Shown here: positions 17,238 through 25,947 of the stretch, piece by piece | Numbering within the stretch: position 1 is the first letter of the stretch | Layout of the letters: each line of letters opens with the position of its first letter | Assembly (NCBI RefSeq): GCF_000614125.1 | Contig: NZ_BAKJ01000017.1 | Coordinates: 17,612-81,611 of the forward strand | Origin: Bacteroides rodentium JCM 16496 | GTDB lineage: Bacteria; Bacteroidota; Bacteroidia; Bacteroidales; Bacteroidaceae | Direction: 5' to 3' | Length of the DNA stretch: 64,000 nucleotides | Notes under the pieces: model-generated | Database searches by the model: none | The model's input: the letters and a program-made list of their open reading frames with translations, nothing else | Told to the model about the DNA's origin: nothing | Position numbers and translations under genes: made by a program

Positions 17238-18443
17238 TTAAAATTTATAATATAAGTTCGTTTCTGTCGTATTGAGCGACGCCTCCTTATTTATATAAGG
17301 TAACACGCGCGTAGCAAACAACAGTCTACCGAGGTTGTATTCATCGAACAGCTCGTCATCGGGGCTGAAACTGCTGACGTGCACATCGCCTTGCGAATGG
17401 ATGAAACGCTTGTTGCCGATATACATGCCGACATGTACCACACGCTCCTTGCGTTCCGGCGTCGCCTTGCGCCCGAAGAAAATCAAATCGCCCGGCTGGA
17501 GGTTACTGAAATCAGGAGCGATATCGATATGCTCGCCCACGTATGCCTGCTGGGAAGCATCCCGCGGAATGATGATGTCATGCATGAAAAGAACGGTGCG
17601 CATGAAGCCGCTACAATCCACCCCTTTGGAGGAAGTGCCAGCCCAAAGGTAAGGGATACCCATCATGCTATGCGCCGTGGCTATAATGCTGGCGGCATCC
17701 TGCTTCAAGGCGGCCCGCCATTTCTTCTCGGGCATGGAGATGGATTTGGAGATATATCCCTGGCGACCGTCGGGATAAGCCACCTTATAAAAGGCACCTT
17801 TTGTCCCCTCCCACTTCAGACGGTTTCCGGCAGCAACATCAGAGACGGTCTGTGATGCCTGGCTGGGCTGTGAGTAGACAAAGCCGTAATGCGAAGTCAC
17901 CACTATTTTCTCTGCATTGTTCCAAGCGGCCAGCTCTTCCCGCGTGACGGGATGTATGCCCACGCGGTGTACCCATGCTATGTAGTTGTCCGGTGTCTGG
18001 ATACGGTACCAGCCGTCGCGCTGCAACACCCGCACCGGCATACCCATCAAGCCTTGCGTCATCATTTCTGAAGAGAAATCCGGGTCCACCCGAAGATTGC
18101 ACACAGACACATTGACAATGCCATATGCCTTGCCTTCAAGTCCGGCCTCATCCGGAAGCACCTGCAGACAGTCCATCACCGCATATCCTTTCTTTGCCAA
18201 ACCATCCAGCAAAGCCGTCTTTGCCTCTGCCGAAGTGGTGACACCACGCAACATCACATTCTTTCCGGAGAAAGAGTAATCCACATCGAACAGAGCCACG
18301 CGCTTGTCCGGCGCAAACTTTTGTTTCAAACTGTCAGAGAGTTGCGCCACTTCTGCAGGGATTGTGCAGTCACCCACTTCCGAAGCGACAGCAAAAAGCG
18401 GAATTAACAGAAATAAAGAAAAAAGAGAGGAGAACTTTTTCAT
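17238..18443 (-). CDS. NlpC/P60 (C40) peptidase with SH3 domains
   Basis: A 401-residue exported protein: signal peptide (SLFSLFLLIPLFAVAS), an N-terminal domain, bacterial SH3 segments (VSVCNLRVDPDFSSEM; WYRIQTPDNYIAWVHRVGIH) and the C40 domain with Cys in GVDCSGFMRTVLF, His in RVVHVGMYIGN and a third residue in RFIHSQGDVHV. It resembles YkfC-type gamma-D-glutamyl-diamino-acid endopeptidases, which release L-Ala-D-Glu, the substrate of the epimerase encoded next. First gene of the unit, with a -7 box at 18477-18484. Confidence 0.92.
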   Translation of the reverse strand: MKKFSSLFSLFLLIPLFAVASEVGDCTIPAEVAQLSDSLKQKFAPDKRVALFDVDYSFSGKNVMLRGVTTSAEAKTALLDGLAKKGYAVMDCLQVLPDEAGLEGKAYGIVNVSVCNLRVDPDFSSEMMTQGLMGMPVRVLQRDGWYRIQTPDNYIAWVHRVGIHPVTREELAAWNNAEKIVVTSHYGFVYSQPSQASQTVSDVAAGNRLKWEGTKGAFYKVAYPDGRQGYISKSISMPEKKWRAALKQDAASIIATAHSMMGIPYLWAGTSSKGVDCSGFMRTVLFMHDIIIPRDASQQAYVGEHIDIAPDFSNLQPGDLIFFGRKATPERKERVVHVGMYIGNKRFIHSQGDVHVSSFSPDDELFDEYNLGRLLFATRVLPYINKEASLNTTETNLYYKF

Positions 18444-18476
18444 TGGTCAAAAGGATTTGGGGGTTATTACTAATAG

Positions 18477-18484
18477 CAAAGCTA
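18477..18484 (-). promoter_or_regulatory. -7 box for the muropeptide operon
   Basis: TAGCTTTG on the minus strand fits TAnnTTTG, 33 bases upstream of the start at 18443. Confidence 0.55.
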
Positions 18485-18624
18485 CGAATTTATTCCGAAA
18501 TAGATACATGTTTTTAAGATAATTAAGGGTAAAGAATAAAGAATGAAGGATTCATCCGTACTGCATCCGCACACTGCACAACAAATTCTTCATCCTTCAT
18601 TCTTCATTCTTCATTAATATTCCG

Positions 18625-18632
18625 TATCTTTG
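18625..18632 (+). promoter_or_regulatory. -7 box of rnpB
   Basis: TATCTTTG, a perfect TAnnTTTG, ends 8 bases before the inferred 5' end of RNase P RNA. The CATTCTT repeats just upstream also form part of a small inverted repeat (18538-18551 with 18592-18604). Confidence 0.7.
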
Positions 18633-18640
18633 TACCCCAT

Positions 18641-18962
18641 AAAGCAGTTGGTCGGTCTGTCGCTTGCGCCTCGTGCGTATGAGGAAAGTCCGGGCAACAC
18701 AGAGCGTCCCACTTCCTAACAGAAAGCTGTCCGTGAGGGTAGAGTAACGTAGAAGAAAATAACCGCCGTCGCCCCTGGGCTACGGTAAGGGTGAGAAGGT
18801 GGGGTAAGAGCCTACCAGTCTTGTGGCGACACAAGGGCTGTGCGTCTTGGGAGTTGTAAGGTCATGTAAACCGACGTTATGAGAGTTGCTCGCTCCATGT
18901 CGGAGGGTAGACCGCTAAAGCCTGTATGGTGACATACGGCTCAGATAAATGACAGACACTTC
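18641..18962 (+). ncRNA. rnpB: RNase P RNA (class A)
   Basis: The catalytic RNA of RNase P, which removes tRNA 5' leaders. Diagnostic conserved blocks are seen: GAGGAAAGTCCGGGC near 18678-18694, the ACAGAG that follows, GGTAAGAGCCTACCAG in the middle, and AGATAAATGACAGAC near the 3' end. About 320 nt, as expected. The ends are estimated from the promoter and the P1 pairing and may be off by several bases. No protein is encoded here. Confidence 0.93.
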
Positions 18963-19067
18963 TTTAATGGAGAATGGATAATGAAGAATGGATAATTCCT
19001 AATTAGGCTTTTTCAGAAACAGAAGAACAGAACCCGGCTTACAGACTGACTGCTTTTTTTATTGACA

Positions 19068-20408
19068 ATGGATAATCGAGATAATAGCATGAACAAGCGT
19101 ATTGCTGCCCTTTGGAAATTCCTCACCTACGACATCTGGCGTATTACGGAAGATGAAGTCACGCGAACGACCTTTTCCGTATACAATATCATCAAGACGA
19201 TTTATCTTTGCATCAACCGCTTCACCAAAGACCGGATAGTGAACAAAGCCTCGGCGCTGACTTACAGTACGCTGCTTGCCATCGTGCCTATTCTTGCCAT
19301 CTTGTTTGCCATAGCCCGCGGTTTCGGATTCGACAATCTGATGGAAAGCCAGATTGTCAACGGTTTCGGCGGTCCTACGGAAACCACGGAAGTCATCCTG
19401 CAATTCGTGAATTCGTATTTGTCTCAGACCAAGAGTGGAATATTCATCGGAGTGGGTCTGATTATGTTGCTATGGACAGTCCTGAACCTAATCAACAATA
19501 TGGAAATCACCTTCAACCGCATCTGGCAGGTGAAAAAGGCGCGCAGCATGTACCGCAAAATAACGGATTACTTCTCCATGCTCCTGCTGATGCCCATTCT
19601 GCTGGTGGTGTCCGGCGGTCTTTCCATCTTCATGAGTACGATGGTGAAGAACCTCGAAGACTTTACCCTGCTGGCTCCCGTCGGCAAGTTTATGGTGCGC
19701 CTCATCCCCTTCGTGCTGACCTGGTTCATGTTTACAGCACTGTACGTCTTTATGCCGAATACAAAGGTCAAGCTGAAACACGCACTCATATCCGGTATTC
19801 TGGCAGGTACGGCACACCAGGCATTCCAGTTCCTCTACATCAGCAGCCAGTTGTGGGTTTCCCGTTACAATGCCATCTATGGTAGTTTCGCCGCCCTCCC
19901 GATGTTTCTGCTATGGCTGCAGGTATCCTGGACCATCTGCCTATTCGGCGCCGAACTGACCTACGCCGGACAGAATATCCGGAACTTCAGCTTCGACAAG
20001 GATGCGCGCAACATCAGCCGGCGCTACCGCGACTTTATCTCCATCCTGATAATGTCTCTCATAGCCAAGCGCTTTGAACAAGACGCCCAGCCCTATACGG
20101 CCGAAGAGATATCCGAAGAGTGCCAGATTCCCATCCGGCTGACACACGAAACCCTTTATGAATTGCAGGAAATCAACCTCCTGCATGAAGTGGTGACCGA
20201 TGAAAAGAGTGAAGACATCGCTTACCAGCCTTCCATGGATATCAACAAGATGAATGTGGCCCTCCTGCTGGACAAGCTGGACACACACGGCTCAGAAGAT
20301 TTCAAAATTGATAAGGAAAATGAATTCAACAGCCAATGGGGAGCATTGCTGAAGGCACGGGAAGAATACTACAAGAATGCAAGCAAGGTGCTGCTGAAGG
20401 ATTTGTAA
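19068..20408 (+). CDS. YihY/BrkB-family inner-membrane protein
   Basis: A 446-residue protein with about six membrane helices (for example YSTLLAIVPILAILFAIARG, GIFIGVGLIMLLWTVLNLI and FSMLLLMPILLVVSGGLSIF) and the family signature around ASALTYSTLLAIVPI. The last 130 residues are soluble and include a winged-helix-like segment (YTAEEISEECQIPIRLTHET). The family was once called ribonuclease BN by mistake; its role is unclear. The ATG at 19068 is preferred to the TTG at 19062; an ATG at 19089 is also possible. Confidence 0.9.
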   Translation: MDNRDNSMNKRIAALWKFLTYDIWRITEDEVTRTTFSVYNIIKTIYLCINRFTKDRIVNKASALTYSTLLAIVPILAILFAIARGFGFDNLMESQIVNGFGGPTETTEVILQFVNSYLSQTKSGIFIGVGLIMLLWTVLNLINNMEITFNRIWQVKKARSMYRKITDYFSMLLLMPILLVVSGGLSIFMSTMVKNLEDFTLLAPVGKFMVRLIPFVLTWFMFTALYVFMPNTKVKLKHALISGILAGTAHQAFQFLYISSQLWVSRYNAIYGSFAALPMFLLWLQVSWTICLFGAELTYAGQNIRNFSFDKDARNISRRYRDFISILIMSLIAKRFEQDAQPYTAEEISEECQIPIRLTHETLYELQEINLLHEVVTDEKSEDIAYQPSMDINKMNVALLLDKLDTHGSEDFKIDKENEFNSQWGALLKAREEYYKNASKVLLKDL

Positions 20409-20478
20409 GCACGCGGAAGTCTTTCCGAAAACTCCGTATCTGCATTCTTTTTGACCCTCAATCACCGATATTAATCAG

Positions 20479-21018
20479 TCAATACTTATTATAAGATACC
20501 GTCTTTTCTTTCGGCTTCCGCGATTTTTTCCGTTTTTCCTTCACCGGATAGCCAATCGTAATGTCGAGCAGAAGCCGCTTCCCCGCCGGGATTCCGACAA
20601 GCTTCTTTATCTCCTTTTCGTCAAACCAGCCCAAGATGCAGGAACCCAGCCCTTCACTTTCTGCCGCCAACGTGATATGTGCGGCAGCGATACCAATATC
20701 AATCAACGGAAAATACTTACCCTTGATTTTTGCACCCAGGAAGGAAGTGACATTCATGGACTCCTCCACCACCAGAATATGAACGGGAGCATCCTTGGCA
20801 AACTTGTTCATCCCCAGTCCGGCAGCGGCCTTGCCCACCTTGGCAGACAGTTCCGGCTCCGTAACTACCACGAACTTCCACGGTTGTGCATTGCAGGCGG
20901 ACGGAGCCAGACAAGCCGCAGCCAATATCCATTCCAGCTTCTCAGGCTCCACGGCACGAGTCATATCATAGGCACGGTCACTCTGACGGGATGCCACTAA
21001 TTGCAGGAAATCGTCCAT
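20479..21018 (-). CDS. Nitroreductase-family FMN oxidoreductase
   Basis: A 179-residue protein with the nitroreductase fold: FMN-contacting SRQSDRAYD at the N-terminus, CLAPSACNAQPWKFVVV, and the later GIAAAHITLAAESEGLGSCI. It is shorter than classical NfsB proteins, and such short members often act on NAD(P)H-dependent reduction of unknown substrates. It follows ribE by 12 bases, so the two are cotranscribed; a flavin-synthesis gene next to a flavin-dependent enzyme is a reasonable pairing but not a proof of function. Confidence 0.9.
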   Translation of the reverse strand: MDDFLQLVASRQSDRAYDMTRAVEPEKLEWILAAACLAPSACNAQPWKFVVVTEPELSAKVGKAAAGLGMNKFAKDAPVHILVVEESMNVTSFLGAKIKGKYFPLIDIGIAAAHITLAAESEGLGSCILGWFDEKEIKKLVGIPAGKRLLLDITIGYPVKEKRKKSRKPKEKTVSYNKY

Positions 21019-21030
21019 AGTGCCGTTACC

Positions 21031-21633
21031 TTATTTATATTGTATCATGCGGCTGATGTACTTGCCGATGATGTCGAACTCCAGATTCACCACACTGCCC
21101 ACTTTGAAAGCATGGAAATTGGTATGCTCGAAGGTGTAAGGAATAATGGCCACCTGGAAAGTATCGTCGGTGGGATTGCACACGGTCAGGCTGACACCGT
21201 TCACCGTTACCGAGCCTTTGTCTACCGTGATGTAGCCGCGCTTTGCCATCTCCTTGTCAAAAGCATACCGGAAAGTAAAGTAATAGCTTCCTTCCGCATC
21301 CTTTATATCGATGCAAGTGGCAGTCTGGTCCACATGCCCTTGAACGATATGGCCATCCAGGCGACCGTTCATCATCATGCTGCGCTCCACATTCACTTCA
21401 TCCCCCACCTGCAACAAGCCAAGATTGGAACGGTCCAGTGTTTCCTTCATGGCCGTCACGGTATAGGTATCATCCGTCAGGCTGACTACCGTCAGGCAAA
21501 CACCGTTGTGAGACACACTCTGGTCTATTTTTAATTCACTGACGAATGAACACTTAAAAGTAAAATGTACATTCTCCTGGTCTTTGACCATCGCCACCAG
21601 TGTGGCACATTCTTCTACTATTCCGGAAAACAT
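21031..21633 (-). CDS. ribE: Riboflavin synthase, alpha subunit
   Basis: A 200-residue protein with two similar lumazine-binding halves: MFSGIVEECA at the N-terminus, SVSHNGVCLTVV in the first half and SVTVNGVSLTVCNPTDDTF in the second. It dismutates two 6,7-dimethyl-8-ribityllumazine molecules into riboflavin. A -7 box lies at 21680-21687. No FMN riboswitch fold was recognised upstream. Confidence 0.95.
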   Translation of the reverse strand: MFSGIVEECATLVAMVKDQENVHFTFKCSFVSELKIDQSVSHNGVCLTVVSLTDDTYTVTAMKETLDRSNLGLLQVGDEVNVERSMMMNGRLDGHIVQGHVDQTATCIDIKDAEGSYYFTFRYAFDKEMAKRGYITVDKGSVTVNGVSLTVCNPTDDTFQVAIIPYTFEHTNFHAFKVGSVVNLEFDIIGKYISRMIQYK

Positions 21634-21679
21634 GGTTCTCTATACTTTTAGATTATATACGATTTATTATTAATATGCG

Positions 21680-21687
21680 CAAAGATA
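21680..21687 (-). promoter_or_regulatory. -7 box for ribE-nitroreductase
   Basis: TATCTTTG on the minus strand, full match to TAnnTTTG, 46 bases before the ribE start. Confidence 0.6.
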
Positions 21688-21712
21688 CAAAAAGCCCCTC
21701 GTATAGGCACAA

Positions 21713-21746
21713 AAAAAGGAAGCTTTTCACAAAGCCTCCTTTTTCA
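21713..21746. terminator. Hairpin downstream of phoU
   Basis: AAAAAGGAAGCTTT (21713-21726) pairs with AAAGCCTCCTTTTT (21731-21744) with one mismatch around a 4-base loop; A and T runs flank it on both sides. It would end transcripts of the phoU direction. The remaining 21745-21984 stretch is AT-rich without a gene. Confidence 0.65.
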
Positions 21747-21984
21747 GTTTTCAATAGGTATTAGTTTTTTTTTAAGGTAAAAAGATTGTTTTCAGGATAA
21801 CGATGCAAATATAGGCGCTTTTCGTGATACTAACCAAATTAAAAAACATGTCTTATAACATCTTTTCAAAAAATCATTTAAGTTTATTATCATTTCAAAG
21901 CATTTTTCTACACCTGCAATCGTTTTCAATGGACAAATATAAGGCTATTTTCCATGAAACACTGAAATTATCCTAAAATTTTGT

Positions 21985-22680
21985 TTATTTCTTATCATTT
22001 AAGTAGTGTTCGTCTATCCGCCCGCTATGTTTTAACACTTTTGCGTCGATAAAGAACACTATTTCTTCGGCAATATTCGTGATGTGGTCGCCGGAGCGCT
22101 CCAACTTGCGGAACACGCTCACCAGATTCAGACAAGAGAGTGCACTCTCCGGATGCCGGCTGATGTAGTCGGCAAGGATGGCAGTGGCCTCCGCATTGAT
22201 TTCGTCCAGCATATTGTCCTTGGCAAACACGGCGGTAGCCAATTCCTGACTCTCCTCCTGAAGTGCCTGCTTGGCAAGCTCGAGCATGGAGAGCACCTGG
22301 ACTATCATCTCTTCGAGACGGAGTTGCTTGACCAGCTCGGTATCCAAAGCAGGTTCATGGCAGTTGAGGGCAAAGCGGGCAATGCCTTCTGCAAAGTCGC
22401 CCAGACGCTCCAGGTTCGTATTGATTTTGAGCATGGCAAGCACAAAGCGCAGGTCGATGGCAACGGGGTTGTAAAGGGCAATGATGTCCTCCACGTCGCT
22501 GTCTATTTTCAGTTCGAAAGCATTGACACGACGTTCGCGCACCAATACCTGCTGGGCCAGTTCCCGGTCCAGCGTGAGCACGGCATCGCCTGCACGGTCG
22601 AGCTGATTATATACCAGGGTCCACATTTCGTCTATTTCCTTTTTCAGCAAGACGAGTTCAGATTCGATAAACTTCACCAT
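21985..22680 (-). CDS. phoU: Phosphate-signalling protein PhoU
   Basis: A 231-residue helical protein made of two three-helix repeats; conserved segments include FELKIDSDVEDIIALYNPVA, LRFVLAMLKINTNLERLGDFA and FRKLERSGDHITNIAEEIVF (the E-R-GD metal-binding pattern occurs in both halves). PhoU restrains the Pst transporter and the PhoR/PhoB pathway when phosphate is ample. It is separated from pstB by an array of 22-bp repeats, which may give it its own regulation. Confidence 0.95.
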   Translation of the reverse strand: MVKFIESELVLLKKEIDEMWTLVYNQLDRAGDAVLTLDRELAQQVLVRERRVNAFELKIDSDVEDIIALYNPVAIDLRFVLAMLKINTNLERLGDFAEGIARFALNCHEPALDTELVKQLRLEEMIVQVLSMLELAKQALQEESQELATAVFAKDNMLDEINAEATAILADYISRHPESALSCLNLVSVFRKLERSGDHITNIAEEIVFFIDAKVLKHSGRIDEHYLNDKK

Positions 22681-22735
22681 AATGTTTCTATTTTAAGATT
22701 ACTTTTATACAACTTGACTTTTCTTATATAGAACA

Positions 22736-22845
22736 GTTCGTTTCAAGGCACGAAACAGTTTGTTACACGAGGGAAAACACTTTGTTACACCAGGGGAAAC
22801 ACTTTGTTACACGAGGGAAAACAGCCCGTTTCTCCACAAGGAACA
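22736..22845. repeat. Array of 22-bp repeats between pstB and phoU
   Basis: Five units of exactly 22 bp start at 22736, 22758, 22780, 22802 and 22824. The three central ones are nearly identical and share TTTGTTACAC followed by AGGG and AAACA; the outer two keep GTTNC and end in GAAACA or GGAACA. TGTTACA thus recurs at 22761, 22783 and 22805, two helical turns apart. On the phoU sense strand each central unit reads TGTTTTCCCT, or a close variant, then GTGTAACAAAG. A possible regulator-binding array; minisatellite origin is also possible. Confidence 0.75.
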
Positions 22846-22850
22846 ATCCG

Positions 22851-23606
22851 TTACCCGAAACGTCCCGTGATATAGTTCTGTGTCTCCACCTTATCGGGGT
22901 TCGTAAATATCTTCCGGGTATCTCCAAACTCCACCATCTCTCCCATGTAGAAGAAGGCCGTATTATCACTGACACGCGCAGCCTGCTGCATGTTGTGGGT
23001 GACGATGACAATGGTGTACTGCTTCTTCAGCTCATGGATAAGCTCTTCCACTTTGGCAGTGGAAATGGGGTCGAGGGCAGATGCCGGCTCGTCCATCAGC
23101 AAGACCGAAGGAGACACCGCCATGGCACGGGCTATGCAGAGGCGTTGCTGTTGCCCGCCGGAGAGGGCGTAGGCAGAAACATTCAGCTTGTCCTTCACCT
23201 CATTCCAAAGGGCGGCTCCTTTTAGGGTTTCTTCCACCCGCTGACGGATAAAGGTATTGTCGGTCACACCGTTCACGCGGAGTCCGTAGGCAACGTTCTC
23301 GAAGATACTCTTGGGGAAAGGATTGGGACGCTGGAACACCATGCCCACGTTCTTGCGGAGTTCGTCCACTTGCACTCCTTTTCCATAGATATCTTGTCCG
23401 TCAATGCGTATCTCGCCGGTCAGACGGGTATCGGGAACCAAATCGTTCATGCGGTTCAGCAGGCGCAGGAAGGTAGACTTTCCACAGCCCGAGGGGCCGA
23501 TGAAGGCTATCACAGACTTCTCCTCAATGTCCATGCTGATGCCTTTCAGGGCATGGAAATCGCCATACCAGAAGTTCACGTCACGGGTTTCTATCTTGTT
23601 CTTCAT
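22851..23606 (-). CDS. pstB: Phosphate ABC transporter ATP-binding protein
   Basis: A 251-residue ATPase from the ATG at 23606. Walker [11 protein letters not shown]-loop [20 protein letters not shown], signature [14 protein letters not shown], Walker [14 protein letters not shown] and switch His in IVTHNMQQA are all present, with the long PstB-specific [11 protein letters not shown]. It powers high-affinity phosphate uptake with PstA/PstC. A TTG at 23627 would overlap the pstA stop and is less likely. Confidence 0.97.
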   Translation of the reverse strand: MKNKIETRDVNFWYGDFHALKGISMDIEEKSVIAFIGPSGCGKSTFLRLLNRMNDLVPDTRLTGEIRIDGQDIYGKGVQVDELRKNVGMVFQRPNPFPKSIFENVAYGLRVNGVTDNTFIRQRVEETLKGAALWNEVKDKLNVSAYALSGGQQQRLCIARAMAVSPSVLLMDEPASALDPISTAKVEELIHELKKQYTIVIVTHNMQQAARVSDNTAFFYMGEMVEFGDTRKIFTNPDKVETQNYITGRFG

Positions 23607-23623
23607 ACCTATTGTATATGTTT

Positions 23624-24484
23624 TCAATTCGTCTTAATCTTCTTCTCAAAGTATTTCCGCAGGGCGTTTGCCAGCAGGTTCACCAGGAGGATAATGAGTA
23701 TCAGCACCAGTGCCGTGCCGTAGGCGATGGGAAGTTGCGCCTCCATATCGGTGCCGCTGGTAGAGATGACGTAGAGGTGATAAGGAAGCGCCATACACTG
23801 GTCGAAGATACTTGCAGGCAGTTGTGGCAGGAAGTAGGCGGCACAGGTGAAAAGGATGGGTGCCGTCTCGCCCGAAACACGCCCCAGCGCCAGAATCAGT
23901 CCGGTGATGATATTGGGCATCCCCATCGGCAGAATGACATGCCAGATGGTCTGAAGCTTGGTGGCTCCCAACGCGCGGCTTCCCTCGCGCATGCTGTCGG
24001 GGATGGCTTTCAGCGCTTCTTCCGTGGTGCGGATAACCAAAGGCAGACTCAGCAGGCCCAGTGTCAACGAACCTGCCAGGATGCTGTCGCCAAAATCCAT
24101 ATAATTGACGAACAGCGCCATGCCGAACAGACCGAACACGATGGAAGGGATGCCGCTCAGATTATTCGTCATCATCCGTATGAAGCGTACTACCCAGCCT
24201 TTCGGCACATACTCATTCATATAAATGCCGCTCATCACTCCTACCGGAAAAGCAAACAAGGCACTGCCCGCCATCAAGCAGAACGTACCTACAATGGCAG
24301 GAAGGATTCCACCGGCAGTCATACCGTTGGCAGGAGCCGTAGTGAGGAACTCCCAATCGATGACTCCTATACCTTTATATATAATGAAACCGAGGATTGC
24401 AAAAAGAATCACCACCACACTCAGACTCAACAGACGGAACAAGCCGAATGCCACGTTTTGCGAAAGATGCTTTCTATTGACCAT
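23624..24484 (-). CDS. pstA: Phosphate ABC transporter permease PstA
   Basis: A 286-residue inner-membrane protein with about six helices. The permease EAA-like loop that contacts PstB is seen in [20 protein letters not shown], then [18 protein letters not shown]. It ends just before pstB and starts 13 bases after pstC, in one transcriptional unit. Confidence 0.96.
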   Translation of the reverse strand: MVNRKHLSQNVAFGLFRLLSLSVVVILFAILGFIIYKGIGVIDWEFLTTAPANGMTAGGILPAIVGTFCLMAGSALFAFPVGVMSGIYMNEYVPKGWVVRFIRMMTNNLSGIPSIVFGLFGMALFVNYMDFGDSILAGSLTLGLLSLPLVIRTTEEALKAIPDSMREGSRALGATKLQTIWHVILPMGMPNIITGLILALGRVSGETAPILFTCAAYFLPQLPASIFDQCMALPYHLYVISTSGTDMEAQLPIAYGTALVLILIILLVNLLANALRKYFEKKIKTN

Positions 24485-24496
24485 ATCTATCTTCTT

Positions 24497-25681
24497 TTAT
24501 TTTCGTCTTGGCGAAACTGCTTCCACCGTGAAGTTTATCAATAAACTGATGAAGAACAGCACGACCCCCAGCAGGAACAATGCTTCGTAGTGAGGTCCGC
24601 CGGCAGGCGCCTCACCCAGTTCGGCGGCAATCGTTGCCGGAATGGTGCGCAGCGGTTCCAGGATGGTATGGGGGATGACGGCGGCGTTTCCCGTCACCAT
24701 CAGCACAGCCATCGTCTCGCCCACCGCACGACCGATACCCAACACCACCCCGGAGGTGATACCCGAAATGGAGTAAGGAATCACCACCTTATATATAGTC
24801 TGCCATTGCGACGCTCCCAGCGCCAGACTGGCTTCGCGCATGGCACGAGGGCAATTTCTCATCGCATCTTCCGTCACCGTAATGATGGTGGGCAACGCCA
24901 TAATGGCAAGCACGATGCTGCCCGCCAGCCCGCTCTCGCCCACCGGCAAGTTGAACACCTGCTGCAAAAACGGCACAATGACAATCAAGCCGAAAAAGCC
25001 GTAAACCACCGACGGTATGCCACTCAACAACTCAATGATGGGTTTCAGCAGATTCCTTACCCGGGAATTGGCAACCTCCGACATATAGATTGCCACCGAC
25101 AGACCAAACGGCAGTGCAAAAAGGATGGCAAACAGACTGACCCACAGCGTCCCCGTAATGAGCGGCAAAAAGCCGAACTGCGCAGCAGGTGTTGCCGTGG
25201 GAAACCATTCGGCACCGGCAAAGACGTCCTTCACCGAAATGGTGTTGTCTTTCAGTAGATGCACCGAGTCCGGACGGACGATGAACTGCTGCGGTACAAA
25301 GGCTATAATGCCAGGCGTACGCTCCACCAGCTCCGTAATGCAGGCACCTGCATTTTCGTAGGAAGCGCCCAACTGTTCTTCCGTATAATACAGCGAGATG
25401 TCCTCCAAACGGAAAAGACGGATAGGGAGGTCCTCCCCTCCCACTTCGTTCCAGTTTGTCAGCTCTTCATCAAAGACATTCTTTATCTGTGCCGGAGTCA
25501 GTTCGTCCACCCGGTTCTCCTTATTCAAGGCCAATACATACCCTTCTTCTATCACCTTGCTGCTGAACAAGCCCAGCGCTTCGGAAAAGAGGAACACGAC
25601 GATAAGTACGATGGTAAGGCTCGTCACAAAGCCGCTACAAGCCAGTATACCTTCTACAATCTTCTCAAAAATCTTTTTCAT
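24497..25681 (-). CDS. pstC: Phosphate ABC transporter permease PstC with a PstS-like insertion
   Basis: From the ATG at 25681 the protein is 394 residues, about 80-100 longer than enterobacterial PstC. After the first helix (VTSLTIVLIVVFLFSEALG) a block of roughly 110 residues (about 45-160) resembles the window's own PstS: ELTPAQIKNVFDEELTNWNE against QLTRQQLEDIFRGKITNWQQ, each followed by VGG, and later ERTPGIIAFV against SQTRGAIGYV. The usual permease core follows, with MREASLALGASQWQTIYKVV as the PstB-contacting loop. The insert would lie in the periplasm. The 28 codons upstream of 25681 are not supported. Confidence 0.94.
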   Translation of the reverse strand: MKKIFEKIVEGILACSGFVTSLTIVLIVVFLFSEALGLFSSKVIEEGYVLALNKENRVDELTPAQIKNVFDEELTNWNEVGGEDLPIRLFRLEDISLYYTEEQLGASYENAGACITELVERTPGIIAFVPQQFIVRPDSVHLLKDNTISVKDVFAGAEWFPTATPAAQFGFLPLITGTLWVSLFAILFALPFGLSVAIYMSEVANSRVRNLLKPIIELLSGIPSVVYGFFGLIVIVPFLQQVFNLPVGESGLAGSIVLAIMALPTIITVTEDAMRNCPRAMREASLALGASQWQTIYKVVIPYSISGITSGVVLGIGRAVGETMAVLMVTGNAAVIPHTILEPLRTIPATIAAELGEAPAGGPHYEALFLLGVVLFFISLLINFTVEAVSPRRK

Positions 25682-25764
25682 GTTGCCTATTGATTTCTGT
25701 ATGCAAAGGAACAGACCGGATGTTAAGGCAGTGTGACTAACGTTTGAAAGAAATGTTTCAAACA

Positions 25765-25820
25765 TGTTACAAAACTGTTACAACAGCTTAAAGTGCACCC
25801 CATGTAACACATCTGTAATA
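25765..25820. promoter_or_regulatory. Two Pho-box-like direct repeats in the pstC-pstS intergenic region
   Basis: TGTTACA at 25765-25771 and 25776-25782 is separated by AAAC, giving an 11-bp period. TGTAACA (the reverse complement of the same heptamer) at 25803-25809 and TGTAATA at 25814-25820 have the same 4-base spacer. The enterobacterial Pho box is also two 7-bp direct repeats with a 4-bp spacer. One pair faces pstC and the other pstS. A PhoB-type regulator site is inferred. Confidence 0.65.
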
Positions 25821-25837
25821 TCCATTGCCTTAATTTG

Positions 25838-25947
25838 CATCATGCGTTGAGCCAGATTACATGATGCATACCACCGGTTTACATCATGCGTTTGCCCCAA
25901 TTGCATCATGTGTTTACCCTATTTGCATCATGTGTTTTATGAAGACA
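25838..25947. repeat. Array of 22-bp repeats before pstS
   Basis: Five units of exactly 22 bp start at 25838, 25860, 25882, 25904 and 25926, each opening with CATCATG (CATGATG in unit 2). Units 3 and 4 continue GTTTGCCC or GTTTACCC and end in TTG. The last unit runs over the pstS start codon at 25939. The period equals that of the array upstream of phoU, and both contain GTTTnCCC in the sense of the downstream gene. Confidence 0.75.

Noticed and set aside
22736..22845. CRISPR array
   Set aside because: The units are tandem with no unique spacers, 22 bp is too short for a repeat plus a spacer, and no cas genes are present.
25838..25947. CRISPR array
   Set aside because: Same reasons: continuous 22-bp tandem units that run into the pstS coding start.
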